64,000 nt of DNA from Macrosoma leucophasiata. Taxonomy: Eukaryota > Arthropoda > Insecta > Lepidoptera > Hedylidae. A program made the position numbers and the translations under genes. Within the stretch, counting starts at the first letter, position 1. Each line of letters begins with the position of its first letter. This document shows positions 52,801 through 64,000 of this stretch, in pieces. Below the pieces are notes generated by a model that was not told the DNA's origin, made no database searches, and worked only from the letters and a program-made list of their open reading frames with translations. The DNA lies in assembly GCA_036365455.1 (NCBI GenBank), contig JAWQUS010000020.1:2949001-3013000 (forward strand), written 5' to 3'.

Positions 52801-53464
52801 ATGTGTACGATAGAGACAGTAATATTGGCTTTTTCAAAGTGTGAGAAGGACGAAGATACAAACCGATTTAAAATAGAACGACTCCTACGCAGCTTCGCGG
52901 TTGGCGTGTCGTTGATCCCTTTAGATCATTGTTTGACAATGCTATCGTCCACTTTGTTTGTTTTTGTTTCTCTATCATCATTCAATTTTAATAAACCATA
53001 ACAAATGACGCTCAGAATATTTTGTTCAAATGGGTTTTCAACTTCAGTTATTAAAGCCCATTCAAATAGAAATAATGATTTTCAAAACAAGACCAACCTG
53101 TCCAACACTTGTATTTCAAATGCATTTTACAAAAGTTATCAATGCGAAACAGGCCGACCATTAAAATGTTACCGTGTGCTAAAAAGGTGTTTCTTTATAA
53201 CAAAACCTCTCGAAAGTGCATAGAGCGGAACGAAAAATACTTATTTCGATGAAAAGTCATGACGAATTAAAACTTCATGAACAATTTCTTTTTCTATGGC
53301 TACCCAAAGTCGATAAATTGGCGCATGTAGTACATATAAATAATGATATTGAAGAAACTGTAACAAACAGACGGCCGACACATGTTGAAGTTTGTCTCAA
53401 CTATGTGTTAGTCGATATGTGCGAATATAGCCTCGAACGAGCTAAATCAACCAAGTGGAAATAA
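52801..53464 (+). other. Unusually open plus-strand stretch, unrecognised
   Basis: One frame is open from 52801 to 53223 except for a single stop at 52999-53001, and an overlapping frame continues 53216-53464 (LHEQFLFLWLPKVDKLAHVV). The predicted text matches no family I know. The ATG contexts are ordinary. It could be chance, or a decayed insertion. Confidence 0.2.
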
Positions 53465-54875
53465 ATTCCGCAATTGAATCTATTTAGCTGTAATGCAACA
53501 GAATGTCTGCTGTCTCGGCAAACCAACATTCAAGAGCAGTTGCATTGTATTCTATATGCAAGAGGATGACTCAAGATTATTGCTTGGATTCATGAAAGTA
53601 TGCAAGCAATCATATATTACTTGGGATAACTGAAAACAAATTAAAAGGTATATTTCTTCATAAAAAAGGAGTGAAAACATGCAAATGACCAATCGTCTTT
53701 ATTATTCAAATTGTGTTTAGTGAGGTAGACTTTCGTCGCCATTAGCCGTTTTTACAAAAAAAATATGCATTTTATTTTCGTCTCATCCTTTCCTTATTTT
53801 ACAGCACTACGAAAGTATCTTATTCTTTTTATTTAAATTAACGACAAATTCCAATTTCAAAACGAACGGAATGTTTAAATAAATAACCGAATGTTTAATT
53901 GCGGATGTCGTATCGTAACTGACGGAATTAAATATCTTGTAGCTTTTATAGTATGTAACGATTGGGTATAATTTATTTATCGGCTTCACTAGGTTGACTG
54001 CAACGTTGCAAACAGACACACGGAAGTAAAAATAAGTATTCGATAATTGATCAACATTTTAGTTGCATTTAATATGTTGGCGAGTTAAAATAGACACCGA
54101 TAAAAACTGCAGCAATTAGTTTATCGGAACATAAATAATAATTCAACATATTATATGAGAAGTTATAGAGACATATTTCTTTACATCATCTAAAATGGAA
54201 GTAAAAAACCCAAACGCCTTTAATGGAAATGTTCAGTACAGAGAAACCTTTGAAAGAATCTGCAAAAGACTTGCTTGAACGTAAGGAACACAAAGCACTT
54301 TAGATTCGACGATAACAGATTTAAATTACATTCCGCTTTTATGATCAATACCACAGATAGCAAAATAAAGAAAGCATTATTAAAATATTTTCATAAATAT
54401 AATGATCACAATTTAAGAATAAATTGCCCTGATACTGGTAACTGAAGTGACACTTGTAAAAATAAATATAACAGATAAATCGTGGAAAATGCCAATTACT
54501 CTTGAAAGAGATTTGGATCTTCCAATTATTTTTTTCAGCGGTTCTCCATTAATAAAACCAATTTTAATATTTGCACCGGGAATCGATATAAAAAGTCAAA
54601 GCGGAAGCAATGATCTTTAGAAAGAGCGTTATAACAAAGTATAATCAGAAAAAACAAGGCTATTTGTTTGAAATGGGTCACTAATCCGTTATTCACGATC
54701 GCATAAATAATTTGAACAGTGTATTTCAAACGTAATCTAAATTATAGCTTCTACACACGCTTTTAGTCTAAATTATTAATCTGAAATATGAAGAGACGCC
54801 GAGCAAAATTTTGCTACTTAAATAAAATCGGTAAGGAAAGTACATATTATTAAAAGCTTGAATTTTAAACAAGAT

Positions 54876-55166
54876 ATTTTTTTTTAAGTACCTAATGGAA
54901 ATGGCAAACAAGCATGCAGTTCACATTGATGTTATGTGATGACTGCAGCCTATAGACAGCCACACAAAGACCAAGGTCAAAATGCAGATGCGTTACCACT
55001 CCTGAGGCCTAAGGTGTTATGCCTCTGTGCCGGAAATTACAGGGCCGTACATTACCACCTGACCGGAACACGATAGTGCTGAACACTACCATTTAGCGGC
55101 AAGTATATTAGGTAATGCGGTGGTGCCTACGCCCGCGAGCTCCGTCACTGGAGCTCTACCACCAGT
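54876..55166 (-). mobile_element. Family A repeat, best full-length reference copy
   Basis: From the poly-T end through GGCAAACAAGCATGCAGTTC, TTACCACTCCTGAGGCCTAA and CGGAACACGATAGTGCTGAA to GAGCTCTACCACCAGT. The length is about 291 bp with no obvious defect. Confidence 0.9.
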
Positions 55167-55169
55167 CAA

Positions 55170-58090
55170 CACTTGGCAACACTCATAAAATTCTGCGCCG
55201 TTCATTGTCATCCATAGATTAATGGAGGATGAAAGCAGACAGTCAGTCTAGTCCGGGAAGTCGACTAGGATGAATCATCTCTGAATCAGAACTTGAAAGT
55301 AAACAGAAATTAGTAAACTTGAAAACTCAATTGCAATTAGTGCATTGTGAGCATCTCGTGAGACGTGGTAGTAACTAAAGTTCGGTCGTGCGACACGGTA
55401 ACTATGCGAAATAGTTATTGAGAGCTAATGAGAACAGATTGTAGAAACTTATTTTCGAATAAGAAAACAATAACATTTTGCTGAAGACTTTGATGATATT
55501 CAAGTTAGAATGAGATTTGTAATACCAATTTAAAAAGAAGAGCGTGTTATAATTAAACTTGATGAAGCCCTTTATATAGGTTTAAATATAGACCGCAGAT
55601 ACTAAGTGCGAATACCAACTAGTAAAGTTATTTTAATGAGTAGACAGGCACGGCTGTTATCTGTATTGTATAAAGTTATTACACATAAGGAGGCTATCGG
55701 AATGTTATCAATAGAATTACAACATGTTCAAATGATATAACTCTTATAAGCAGGTAAAGGTGGATGAATAAAATAATAGAATTTGAAAATTTCGCAATAG
55801 AGATTAAATTATTTTAAAAGAATAGAAACACCGAGTTGAAAAGTATAATTTTCACAGTAAAAGCAGAAGGCTAACGATGCGTTAATAAGAATTTTAATTG
55901 ATGTAGAAATCAGAGCGATGAGCAAAAAAGTGGACTTACATCGTAATATCACTTTGATAAAAGAAAATTGGGTCAGAACGGAAAAGCCATTGATTTACAT
56001 TATGAACAAGGTCGTAAAACAAAAAACCCTGAAATCGATACACAAGTTTACAAACACGCGAATACAATTTAAATAACGCCAACAAGTACAACACAAGGTG
56101 AGACGGCACAATCCGATAAAGGTAAATTCGATAGAAAAACTCGATTAAATAATCGAGTTGATCTGAGTGGTGGAATTTTTGGATGTGAATTGTACAAACA
56201 CTTCGATACTGATAATGTTGATAGAAAACCGAGGACGGTTGAAAAGGACGCGTGAATTTCTAGAGCGTTTACTGAAAACCGGCACGGGACGCGAGCCGCG
56301 TCTGTTCGCGTGTGGCGTAGAGTGCGTACTAGCGTGGATCGACGTCTAGTGCGGCGCACGCAGCGGGCGCCGGCACCTTATCGAGTCGATAGAAAATGAT
56401 AAACCGACACGTGAATTATTTTGATATGGCAGATATCAGCTACTGAACCTTATAACAAGCCGATATGTCATAATGCTCTCGGACTTACTTTTACTTTCGC
56501 TGAATAATCATGTCATGTTAATATGTTGATAACTAAATGCATAGTTTTAATGTTGTTTTTGTGTAATTTTAATACACTGCCAAAATGTAACTAATCTGAT
56601 TTATGTAATCTTTAGTTTTATTTCATGGTAGTGGCAAATAAATATTCCGCTCGCATTATTAATAGTAAGTACATATTGTAACTCTCACCCTCACCTAAAA
56701 AGTAGATTCGAAAATGTAGGGCTGTACATAAAATAAACATATCTTAATGCAGAGGACACATTGCCTTTGAAAGAATATATTCGGCCTCTATCTCAGAAGG
56801 ATCGCACATGACCACAAATTAGCGAGAACATGGTGGTATTGAGGTTCACTGAATAAATAGAAAAGTGTTCCATTGATTATTTATCCTCGGATTGTGAATG
56901 TTACCGCTGCAGAAGCTATGTGCTGGAACCTACGTAACCACGAGAAATACGAACGGGATGAACGCACCGAATCTACACCGCGATCTCTACCACTGAAACT
57001 GTACTAACCGTATAACAAAAAAAAACTCATTCCACATTTTCCATTTCGTTACTAATACGAAAATGATTGCAATAAAATAATATTTTAGTATTAAACTGTC
57101 GGCATTCCAGTCACAGCACCGCCCTAACGTCAGAGGGGTGGCCACCCCATCCGCATCCACCACTACATACGCATTTGTGCAACTTGCGCGCACACACACA
57201 CATACACAGCGAGGAGCCCCGTGAATCATGATGGGAAAATTGATAGAACTAACAAAAACAAAACGGGTAAGGTTTTTAGAAGCCAGTAAATGGTAGCGTT
57301 AGCTAAATAGGGTAAACGATATATTTGGGTTTAATATCCACATTATTTTATAAGCTTTTTCCTTTCAATGTCATGGATACAATTTGTTGTTTTGGGTTAG
57401 TTTAGAAGAAAAAAAAAAGAGTTATGTTAGCACCATATTTACCCACATTGTAGCTGTTACCAACATGAAGTTATCTATAAAGGTACATATACCCAAAATG
57501 GCTTACTATAACATTATGTTTGTTTCCTTTATTTTTTCATTCAGTGATGAAAGGAAAAGTATTGCTTTGTTTAAAGTTAAAACTAAGGCAACATAATTAT
57601 CTTGGTCAATTTATGATTCAACACATAATTATAACGAGTAAATCGTAACGCAGTAAGAAAAATATCATAATATAATAAGCTAGGATTTTTGGAATAAAGG
57701 AATAGAAAAATTAATGATAATTCAAATTTTAATTTACTATTTGTGTTACTTTTACTCAAAAATCATAAATATACTTGGTTTGTATTCACTAACCCACATT
57801 CCCATTTTTGCATTTTTTTGTGTGGTTATGCAGAGATCCTCTTCGACGATTCATAATAGTTCTCTAACCGGTGTTGCCCCGAGTCTAAACATAGCCTAAT
57901 GGGAAAATAGCCGCTTGAGTACACTACACGGCTACCATAGAATAGACATTGCAGATAGAACTGTAATACAGTTTTTAGAGAAATAGAGCAATTTTTTTCG
58001 AGAAATGGTGTAATGCCTGAAATTCGGCCCATAGATACCTACTGAATAGTATGGGTTTAGTACATGAAATTAGGAATTTGAAAATCTTTT
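55170..58090. other. AT-rich flank, no gene recognised
   Basis: Apart from the GC-rich patch at 56230-56390, no exon with paired splice sites and conserved coding was found. A (CA)n-rich spot lies at about 57190-57205. Confidence 0.45.
56230..56390. promoter_or_regulatory. GC-rich patch, possible promoter or leader exon
   Basis: CpG-dense sequence (GTGCGGCGCACGCAGCGGGC and neighbours) within AT-rich surroundings, not matching any repeat in the window. On the minus strand TTTTCAGTAAACG could act as an initiator. No donor is convincing and no conserved protein is read in either direction. It might be the start of a transcript on either strand. Confidence 0.25.
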
Positions 58091-58093
58091 TTA

Positions 58094-58325
58094 CTGGTGG
58101 TAGAGTTTCTGTGTCGGAGCTGAAGGGCGTAGGCACCACCGCATTACCCTATCTATTTGCGGCAAAATGGCAGTATCCGGTTGATGGTAGTACATAATAT
58201 ATGGCCCCGTCAAAACTTTTACAGTGGCAAACAGCTTAGGCCTCAGGGATGTCGAAGCATCTGCATTTAAACCTTCGGTTTTTGAGTAAATGTCTATAGG
58301 CTATATAGTATTCTATAACCATAAA
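58094..58325 (+). mobile_element. Family A repeat, degenerate
   Basis: ACTGGTGGTAGAGTTTCTGT, GGCACCACCGCATTACCCTA and TTAGGCCTCAGGGATGTCGA are recognisable; the A-tail end has decayed. It is the GGCCCCGTCAAAAC subfamily. Confidence 0.65.
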
Positions 58326-58749
58326 TTGTATTGAGAGAAACTCTACGTTGCGCGTGTTGGCAGACACTTGGCCAGTATTTATTTAAATTTACACGAATTG
58401 TAAGAAACCATGACCGATATTCGAACTATACGACTTGCATCCCACGTCCTTCAGCCAGTAACTCATAAACCATGTTAAAATGTAAACACAGCAAGATCGG
58501 CCTACGTAACGATCCAGCAAGACATTGTTTACGTGCCACGAATTGACCAGACAATTTAATCGGGACCGGTCACGTGTGTATTTGAAAATATTCGGAGGAC
58601 ACTCGGGGATGTATTGAATACTAATAAACATTTGCTGGTGACAAAGTCTTCATGCAAAGAGGTAGAAAGCATTCGCCGTTCAAATTCTGTTTTAGATTGA
58701 GACAATAGCTGAATATAAAAAATCCCATGTTTCCGGAAGATATAAATAG

Positions 58750-58870
58750 TGCTCATCAAGAAATTGTACATCGAGTTTAGGAAAGAGACAATCGGCTAGT
58801 TTCGGCTTCGTAGAGCATTATTTCTGCCACATGAAACACTAACAGCCCGGTATTTATGAGAAACTGTCAG
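58750..58870. mobile_element. TIR element (family D), left half
   Basis: AATTGTACATCGAGTTTAGG, GTTTCGGCTTCGTAGAGCAT and AACAGCCCGGTATTTATGAG match the left half of family D; the right half is absent. Confidence 0.6.
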
Positions 58871-59993
58871 AACAAATGTGATATGTTATTGAACAAAATA
58901 TTTGCATCACTTTTATTTCTATGCTGTTTTTAGATTGTTGTAAAAAAAGTCATGTATCTTTTTAAAAAAAAAAAAACAGACGTATTTCAAATTCCAACAC
59001 TTAGAATCAAAAAAAACATCACATTTTGTGAAGTATGAAGTTATTAGTTACCTAAAAAAGGTTTATTTAGCTGTATACGTCTCGTCTCATTAAGAGAGAG
59101 GAAATGTTTTTATGGTAATGTCAAAGCCTCCCCGAAGATGGATTAACACAAGTGGCCAACGACTACACACCACCGCGACAGTTAATTATAAATATACGTA
59201 CTAATAATATAAAGTGCGACGCCAGAGGGCTTCAATAGTAATATAAGCTGCAAGGTCAAAAGAATCAATACGAAGACGCCAGGGAGTCTAGGTGAGCAAA
59301 TATACTGCAAATTGCCTTCTGGATTGAATTCTGGAGACAAGGCCAGGGATACGAAGAACGAACGGAATATTAATTTGTTTGGGGTTCTGTACTGTATAAA
59401 GCTGCGTTTCTAGCTAGATGGTAGACTGTTTGTGACAGAGACCGCATTTTGCATCGCTTGATCTGCCACTAAAAAACATATAAATGGTAACGGACGGCGT
59501 ATTTATTTTATGATGGTGACAATCTGAAGTGGTTCACACGGATGGTAAGTACACAAACCGATGGTCAAATTAAGATGCGTTCCAACCCTCAGACCTAAGG
59601 TGTGCCTTTGGTCTGGATCAGCATGACCCTGTAATATTTAGGTTTTATGCTCCGGTTATGGATTCCTAAAAAGAGAAATTGTTTCTTTGGTTATAATAAA
59701 AACAAACCTACAGCGCTATAGGGATCCAAAACTGTGGATTATTAAAAACCGTGGGCTTAATTGCAAATTAAAACATTATAGTATCAGTTTCCCAGATGGC
59801 ACAGAAAACTTTCACTATCGATTACAAACAATCGATACAACGGGTATCGAGTAAACGTTAGATAACTTCGAATGGCTTAATTGTATCAAATTACTTGTGT
59901 TCACTCGGAATTTCGATTGTATAAACATTTCAATTCGCGCAATTACTTGCCGATACAAGGAAATCTTTCTTCAATGAGTCTCCTACGATATTT

Positions 59994-60210
59994 GACGACC
60001 CGAATAGTCCAGCGGTGCGAAACCACCGTTTGATTCGAAGGGTCGCGGGTTCGATCCCCGCACCGGAACAAATATTTGCATGGCCTACAGATATTTGTTT
60101 CGGGTCTGGGCGTTTGTGTATGTGTTGTATGTGTACAACGGCACCCATGACACAGGTTTATGCCTACTGTGGGGCTGTGAGTGTAAGCGTATTTTTTTAT
60201 TTTATTTTAT
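59994..60210 (+). mobile_element. tRNA-derived SINE (family C), complete copy
   Basis: The same tRNA-like head (AATAGTCCAGCGGTGCGA; GGGTTCGATCCCCGC), middle (AAATATTTGCATGGCCTACA) and T-rich end (GTGTAAGCGTATTTTTTTAT) as the copy at 12453-12662, with scattered differences. It is a second example that defines the family length of about 215 bp. Confidence 0.85.
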
Positions 60211-60282
60211 ATTCAACAAAAAATTGGTGCGAAATTATTTTGGAACAGATTACAAGCATCAGTTGCCGTTTTGTTAGAAGTT

Positions 60283-60573
60283 ACTGGTGGTAGAGCTCCA
60301 GTGACGGAGCTCGCGGGCGTAGGCACCACCGCATTACCTAATATACTTGCCGCTAAATGGTAGTGTTCAGCACTATGGTAAGCAAGCAGCAGCAGGTGGT
60401 AATGTACGGCCCTGTAATTTCCGGCACAGGGGCATAACACCTTAGGCCTCAAGAGTGGTAACACAACTGCATTTTGACCTTGGTCTTTGTGTGGGTGTCT
60501 ATAGACTCTATAGGCTGCAGACATCGATGTGAGCTGCATGCTTGTTAGCCACTTCCATAACATTAAAAAAAAA
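60283..60573 (+). mobile_element. Family A repeat, complete
   Basis: ACTGGTGGTAGAGCTCCAGT to the A tail (CATTAAAAAAAAAG). It contains a small substitution in place of the TCGTGTTCCGGTC motif (GGTAAGCAAGCAGCAG) and a partial repeat of CTATAGACTCTATAGGCTGC. Confidence 0.87.
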
Positions 60574-61566
60574 GTTACAAGGTCTGTAGGATCAGGGATC
60601 TTAATCGTACCAAACGTTACGTCTGATTTTACGTTACAGAATAACGTTTTTTAAATTCTTATAGATATATAAATTTCATTTCATTCTATTTGAGAGACAT
60701 GAACCCTGTTGAACGTCGCTAGACACACTACCTATTAGTCAGTGTGGATCAGGTTGTTCTTCCCAACATCCAGATGCCCAGCATCTGCATCCATCTACAT
60801 TCGTATTGTTTATCTTTTTTCACATACGCTCATTCGACATTCTACATTTCTACATATCACAATTCACAACCATCAGATCATGATTTATTTCATTTTCACT
60901 TATCAACTATAGTGATTGAATGGAAAATTATTATAATATTGAAATGGGGAAATGGAGGAATTTGTAAATAATTGATGCTTTCCATATTATACAAAATTGT
61001 TCAGTGTCTATTTAATTTATTATGTGTTTTTGATTATTATTAGTGGTTATTCACTCTAGGTTAGTTTAAAAAAAAATGACGATGTAAAAGTGCTCTCCAG
61101 GAGCCTAATTATATGAAATAAATGAATAAACTATCTATAAAATAACAAAATAATAATAACAAATGACCGTTAAGAAACTAGTCAAAAAACTGATACTACT
61201 TACTTTTAGTATATCAATAAACGTAAGCGCCTCTAAGAAAGGTGGGCGGGTCAGTTACAATATAACATCGGTTCTATTTAAGATTTCATGTAGACTACAA
61301 TAAACCTACGTATCTTGTGATTTACGATCTTCCATGTTCTTCTATAATAATAAAGTTAGTGAGTATAGGATATCCAGACTTTATTCCTTTGGGGACATGA
61401 TAAATGATACGATGTGATACTGCGTTGACACTATTCAATTATGTTAGAAGAAAGTAGCTTCATCGCTTGGAATCCTGTTGACGGTAGTTGACATTATCAG
61501 AGTTCACATAATACCTATATAATTTTCTTCTCTTTCTTTAATAGGCATTAAAAAATAAAAACTTAC

Positions 61567-61630
61567 CTGAATCTGTATTAGTGACGAGGCTTCTTTTTCT
61601 AGTCTTCAAGTATTTCACAATTAGTAGCAC
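61567..61630 (-). CDS. Orphan internal exon, unidentified product
   Basis: A strong acceptor (CTTGTTTCAG|) precedes 61630 and a consensus donor (TCAG|GTAAGT) follows 61567, giving a 64-nt exon. Two frames have stops; the third is fully open and reads VLLIVKYLKTRKRSLVTNTD then S plus one base. A short hydrophobic run followed by Lys/Arg resembles the end of a membrane segment and a stop-transfer charge cluster, but 21 residues do not identify a family. It could belong to a gene entering from the right, or be an untranslated upstream Klc exon. No partner exon was recognised. Confidence 0.5.
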
Positions 61631-62044
61631 CTGAAACAAGTGAATTTAATATTAAATATATTATTGACGGTGGTAGGTACCTACTTTTACCTTACTTAAC
61701 AAGTGACACCTAACGTTGGCGTTGGTGAGGCTGTAAAATGGACGACAGCGGGCAGCGGCGCGTTTTAGTCAAAAAATAATTATACAATCGAATATAGAAT
61801 CCGCTCCTTTTCTAAAATCGCTTAAAAATGTACCAAACAGCTGGAAAGGTGACCAAACCTTAACGACGAGAATCTACCGTAATATGAGAATTATCTCATA
61901 CAACGGTCGATGAATTGCAACTTTCTTTACGTTTCTTGTTCTAACGCTTCTGACAATTAGCGCGTTATAGTTGAAGCAAGTAGGCGCAGATCTAGTTGTT
62001 TCTTTTTCGTAATGACGGTGGCAAACAAGCATACAGTTCATATA

Positions 62045-62115
62045 GATAGTAAGTAGGCTTGGGCAAACCAAACGCAGGGCAGTAGCAGCGCTGTTTGAAT
62101 GCGGACCCGCCGGAG
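62045..62115 (+). mobile_element. Left-end fragment of the Harbinger-like element
   Basis: AGGCTTGGGCAAACCAAACG and the next about 40 bp match 44789-44850 almost exactly, then diverge. It adjoins a truncated minus-strand family A tail (about 62000-62050). Confidence 0.75.
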
Positions 62116-63356
62116 TCGAAATGAAGCGGAGTCCTGAGCCGGAGGGTTCATAAGTACAAAGGACATTTCGAAAGGAAATTTCTCGTTGGATACTATACAA
62201 ATCCTGACTACGTAGTAATATTTGAAAATAACCAAAGCAAACAAAGATATTTTCATCTCGTGCTAATTTGCAATCTTTTTGATGGTCTTTTTACTTCGTA
62301 TGTTTTCCTTACACGAGTAATTGCCAAGAACAACCTTTGTTCGTAATGCTTGTGTACAGGTTAACCTACATCCCTGGCGCACAGGCTGGCGGAGGCAAAC
62401 AATGCTGCTCAGTTTGGCATTTCGACACCAGTGGCGATGAAATTAGCTAATTGTTTCGGCGCGTCATTTGGTTTTCTCTTTAACTTTAACTGGACAAGTA
62501 CAAGGCAACATCATACACGAAGGATTCCATACTGTAATATTTAATTATTTAGAACAATAGACCATTTCTTTAGGATGAAATGTAAAAAAAATCAGCAGAC
62601 TGAGTTTTACATAAATATTCAAATACAAATCACTTTGTTTGGTCCAGAAGGAGACACAATATAGACATTTAGAGTACATGCACAAAAAAATTAAGAAAAA
62701 ACATTTAACACAAGAAAAAACTATAACTTAGCAGTGTGAGAAGTAAACGAAGTTGAAGGAGGCATGGTCGATTTATTTAAGATGATGACGATTCAAAGTT
62801 TGTACCCGACAGGTACCTACTTTAGATTAATTAATCTTTAAAAAAGATACCATTTATGCAATAATACATTTATGTCCATCGCTCGCTAGACATTCGCTGG
62901 ATAAAAAAAAACAAATGGCATATTTTTCTCGCGTAATATAATCATTCATTAGACAAATTTTTGCTAACAAGAGGAACTTTGAGGATATACGAGTACATAA
63001 GCTGACAAAAAATCTAGTTCGTTAGAACGACGCTATTACGTGACCAATAGATATGATGTCGACAATAATTTCCGTCATGGCCACTTTTAAATTTAGATAA
63101 AATATAAGTCTAGCATATTTTTTTTAACATCAAGCTTTCATTATAAGATGCAATTTCTGTTTAGAGAGTTTTAGTGTCAGTAGAGTTGTAATGAAGAACA
63201 GTTTTGATTTTCTACGGTAGGTACTGATATCAGGCCTCAGATTTGATCCGGATTTTGGTTTCTTGTCCTGAAGATACAAAGTTACTTAGGTATTTCACAA
63301 ACCGAAGTGAACATACTTTTTTTTTTCAAGCCGTATATATCTACTGGTCTAATTGA

Positions 63357-63661
63357 ACTGCCTCGGTAGCCTAGTGGTGGCAGGCCACTACTACTACGCT
63401 GAAGTCCTGGGTTCGATACCCGTGTAGGGGGTTATCAGAGATAATGGTGTAAAGTCCTTTATATCTGGTTCTATTGGAATTTTTAAATTTTCTGGAAATT
63501 TTCCAGTACCTCGAAGTTTGGTAATGTGCCCGCAGATGTCAACAGGCTCGCCACCTGTCACATGGGCCAAAACTTAACCGGCGAATCGTGGGTGTTTGCA
63601 TGTAGGTATGCTTGAATCCATTTACCTCTGTCTACCCCTTCAGGGATTACAGGCGTGCTAA
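63357..63661 (+). mobile_element. tRNA-derived SINE (family B), full length
   Basis: The head ACTGCCTCGGTAGCCTAGTG and B box GGGTTCGATACCCGT are followed by the full body including GTGCCCGCAGATGTCAACAG and the distal CTACCCCTTCAGGGATTACA. The B box has a substitution, so the copy is likely inactive. Confidence 0.87.
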
Positions 63662-64000
63662 CTGCACGTTACGTAATTAAATTGTTCAATACTTTTCAAT
63701 CTGATCACAAAATAGAAATTTCTTAATGAGTAGTTTGCCTATTATTCCATTTCAATTCACTCAAATTAAAAAGAAAGCCATAATTTAGATGAGAATCGAA
63801 GCAGGTATGTCCGCTTCCCTCGGACTATATTTCAAATCGAATGAAATGAAAGGCATTTTATCAGCGTATGCGTCATTCGCCGGTTATAATTAACTTCTAA
63901 TCATCTTAATTGTTTCAAAATTATAGACGATTCAATGCTCATTGACACACAACGTTTTTACGATTTCTTTTTAGTGTCTTATAGCCAAAATCATTACACA

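Larger units (their letters stand above)
60600..63350. other. AT-rich flank around the orphan exon
   Basis: Besides the 64-nt exon at 61567-61630 and the Harbinger left-end fragment, nothing was recognised. No TATA-like promoter or further exon is convincing. Confidence 0.45.

Overview
The window is animal nuclear DNA, almost certainly from a moth or butterfly. It is AT-rich, intron-dominated and crowded with insect mobile elements: Lep1-like Helitron ends with 3' CTAG|T, RTE-clade and R4/Dong-clade LINEs, tRNA-derived SINEs, and many TIR elements. Nothing prokaryotic, viral or plasmid-like was seen.

The one gene identified with confidence is Klc, the kinesin light chain, on the minus strand. 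Ten coding exons lie between 28819 and 150 and join in phase into 480 codons. They encode the N-terminal coiled coil that pairs with kinesin heavy chain, the acidic linker with its LFP motif, and the TPR cargo-binding domain up to the last TPR. The C-terminus lies beyond the left edge. A probable first exon at about 51219-51290 could add 18 residues through an upstream ATG. The introns are very uneven: about 22 kb (28845-51218), 13 kb (15487-28630) and 6.6 kb (1233-7863), with smaller ones around the TPR exons. Right of 51.3 kb there is only one plausible coding exon, at 61567-61630 on the minus strand, from an unidentified gene or an upstream Klc exon.

Layout: 0-15.5 kb holds the TPR and coiled-coil exons among SINE-like and TIR repeats, a 74-bp tandem array that copies the end of a TPR exon with its splice donor, and a 191-bp-arm near-perfect palindrome. 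15.5-28.6 kb (intron 2) holds a broken RTE LINE, a dead mariner and Helitron ends. 28.2-28.8 kb holds the N-terminal exon beside two decayed partial copies of itself. 28.9-51.2 kb (intron 1) holds R4/Dong LINE pieces, a Harbinger-like element with a MADF remnant, many SINE-like copies, several MITEs and three unexplained related blocks. 51.3-64 kb is mostly AT-rich, with a GC-rich patch near 56.3 kb and further SINE copies.

The strongest leads are structural changes at Klc exons (tandem array, pseudo-exon cluster, extended N-terminus) and the intronic palindrome, which would place a long hairpin in the Klc pre-mRNA. Family names for repeats rest on recognised motifs; no database search was possible.
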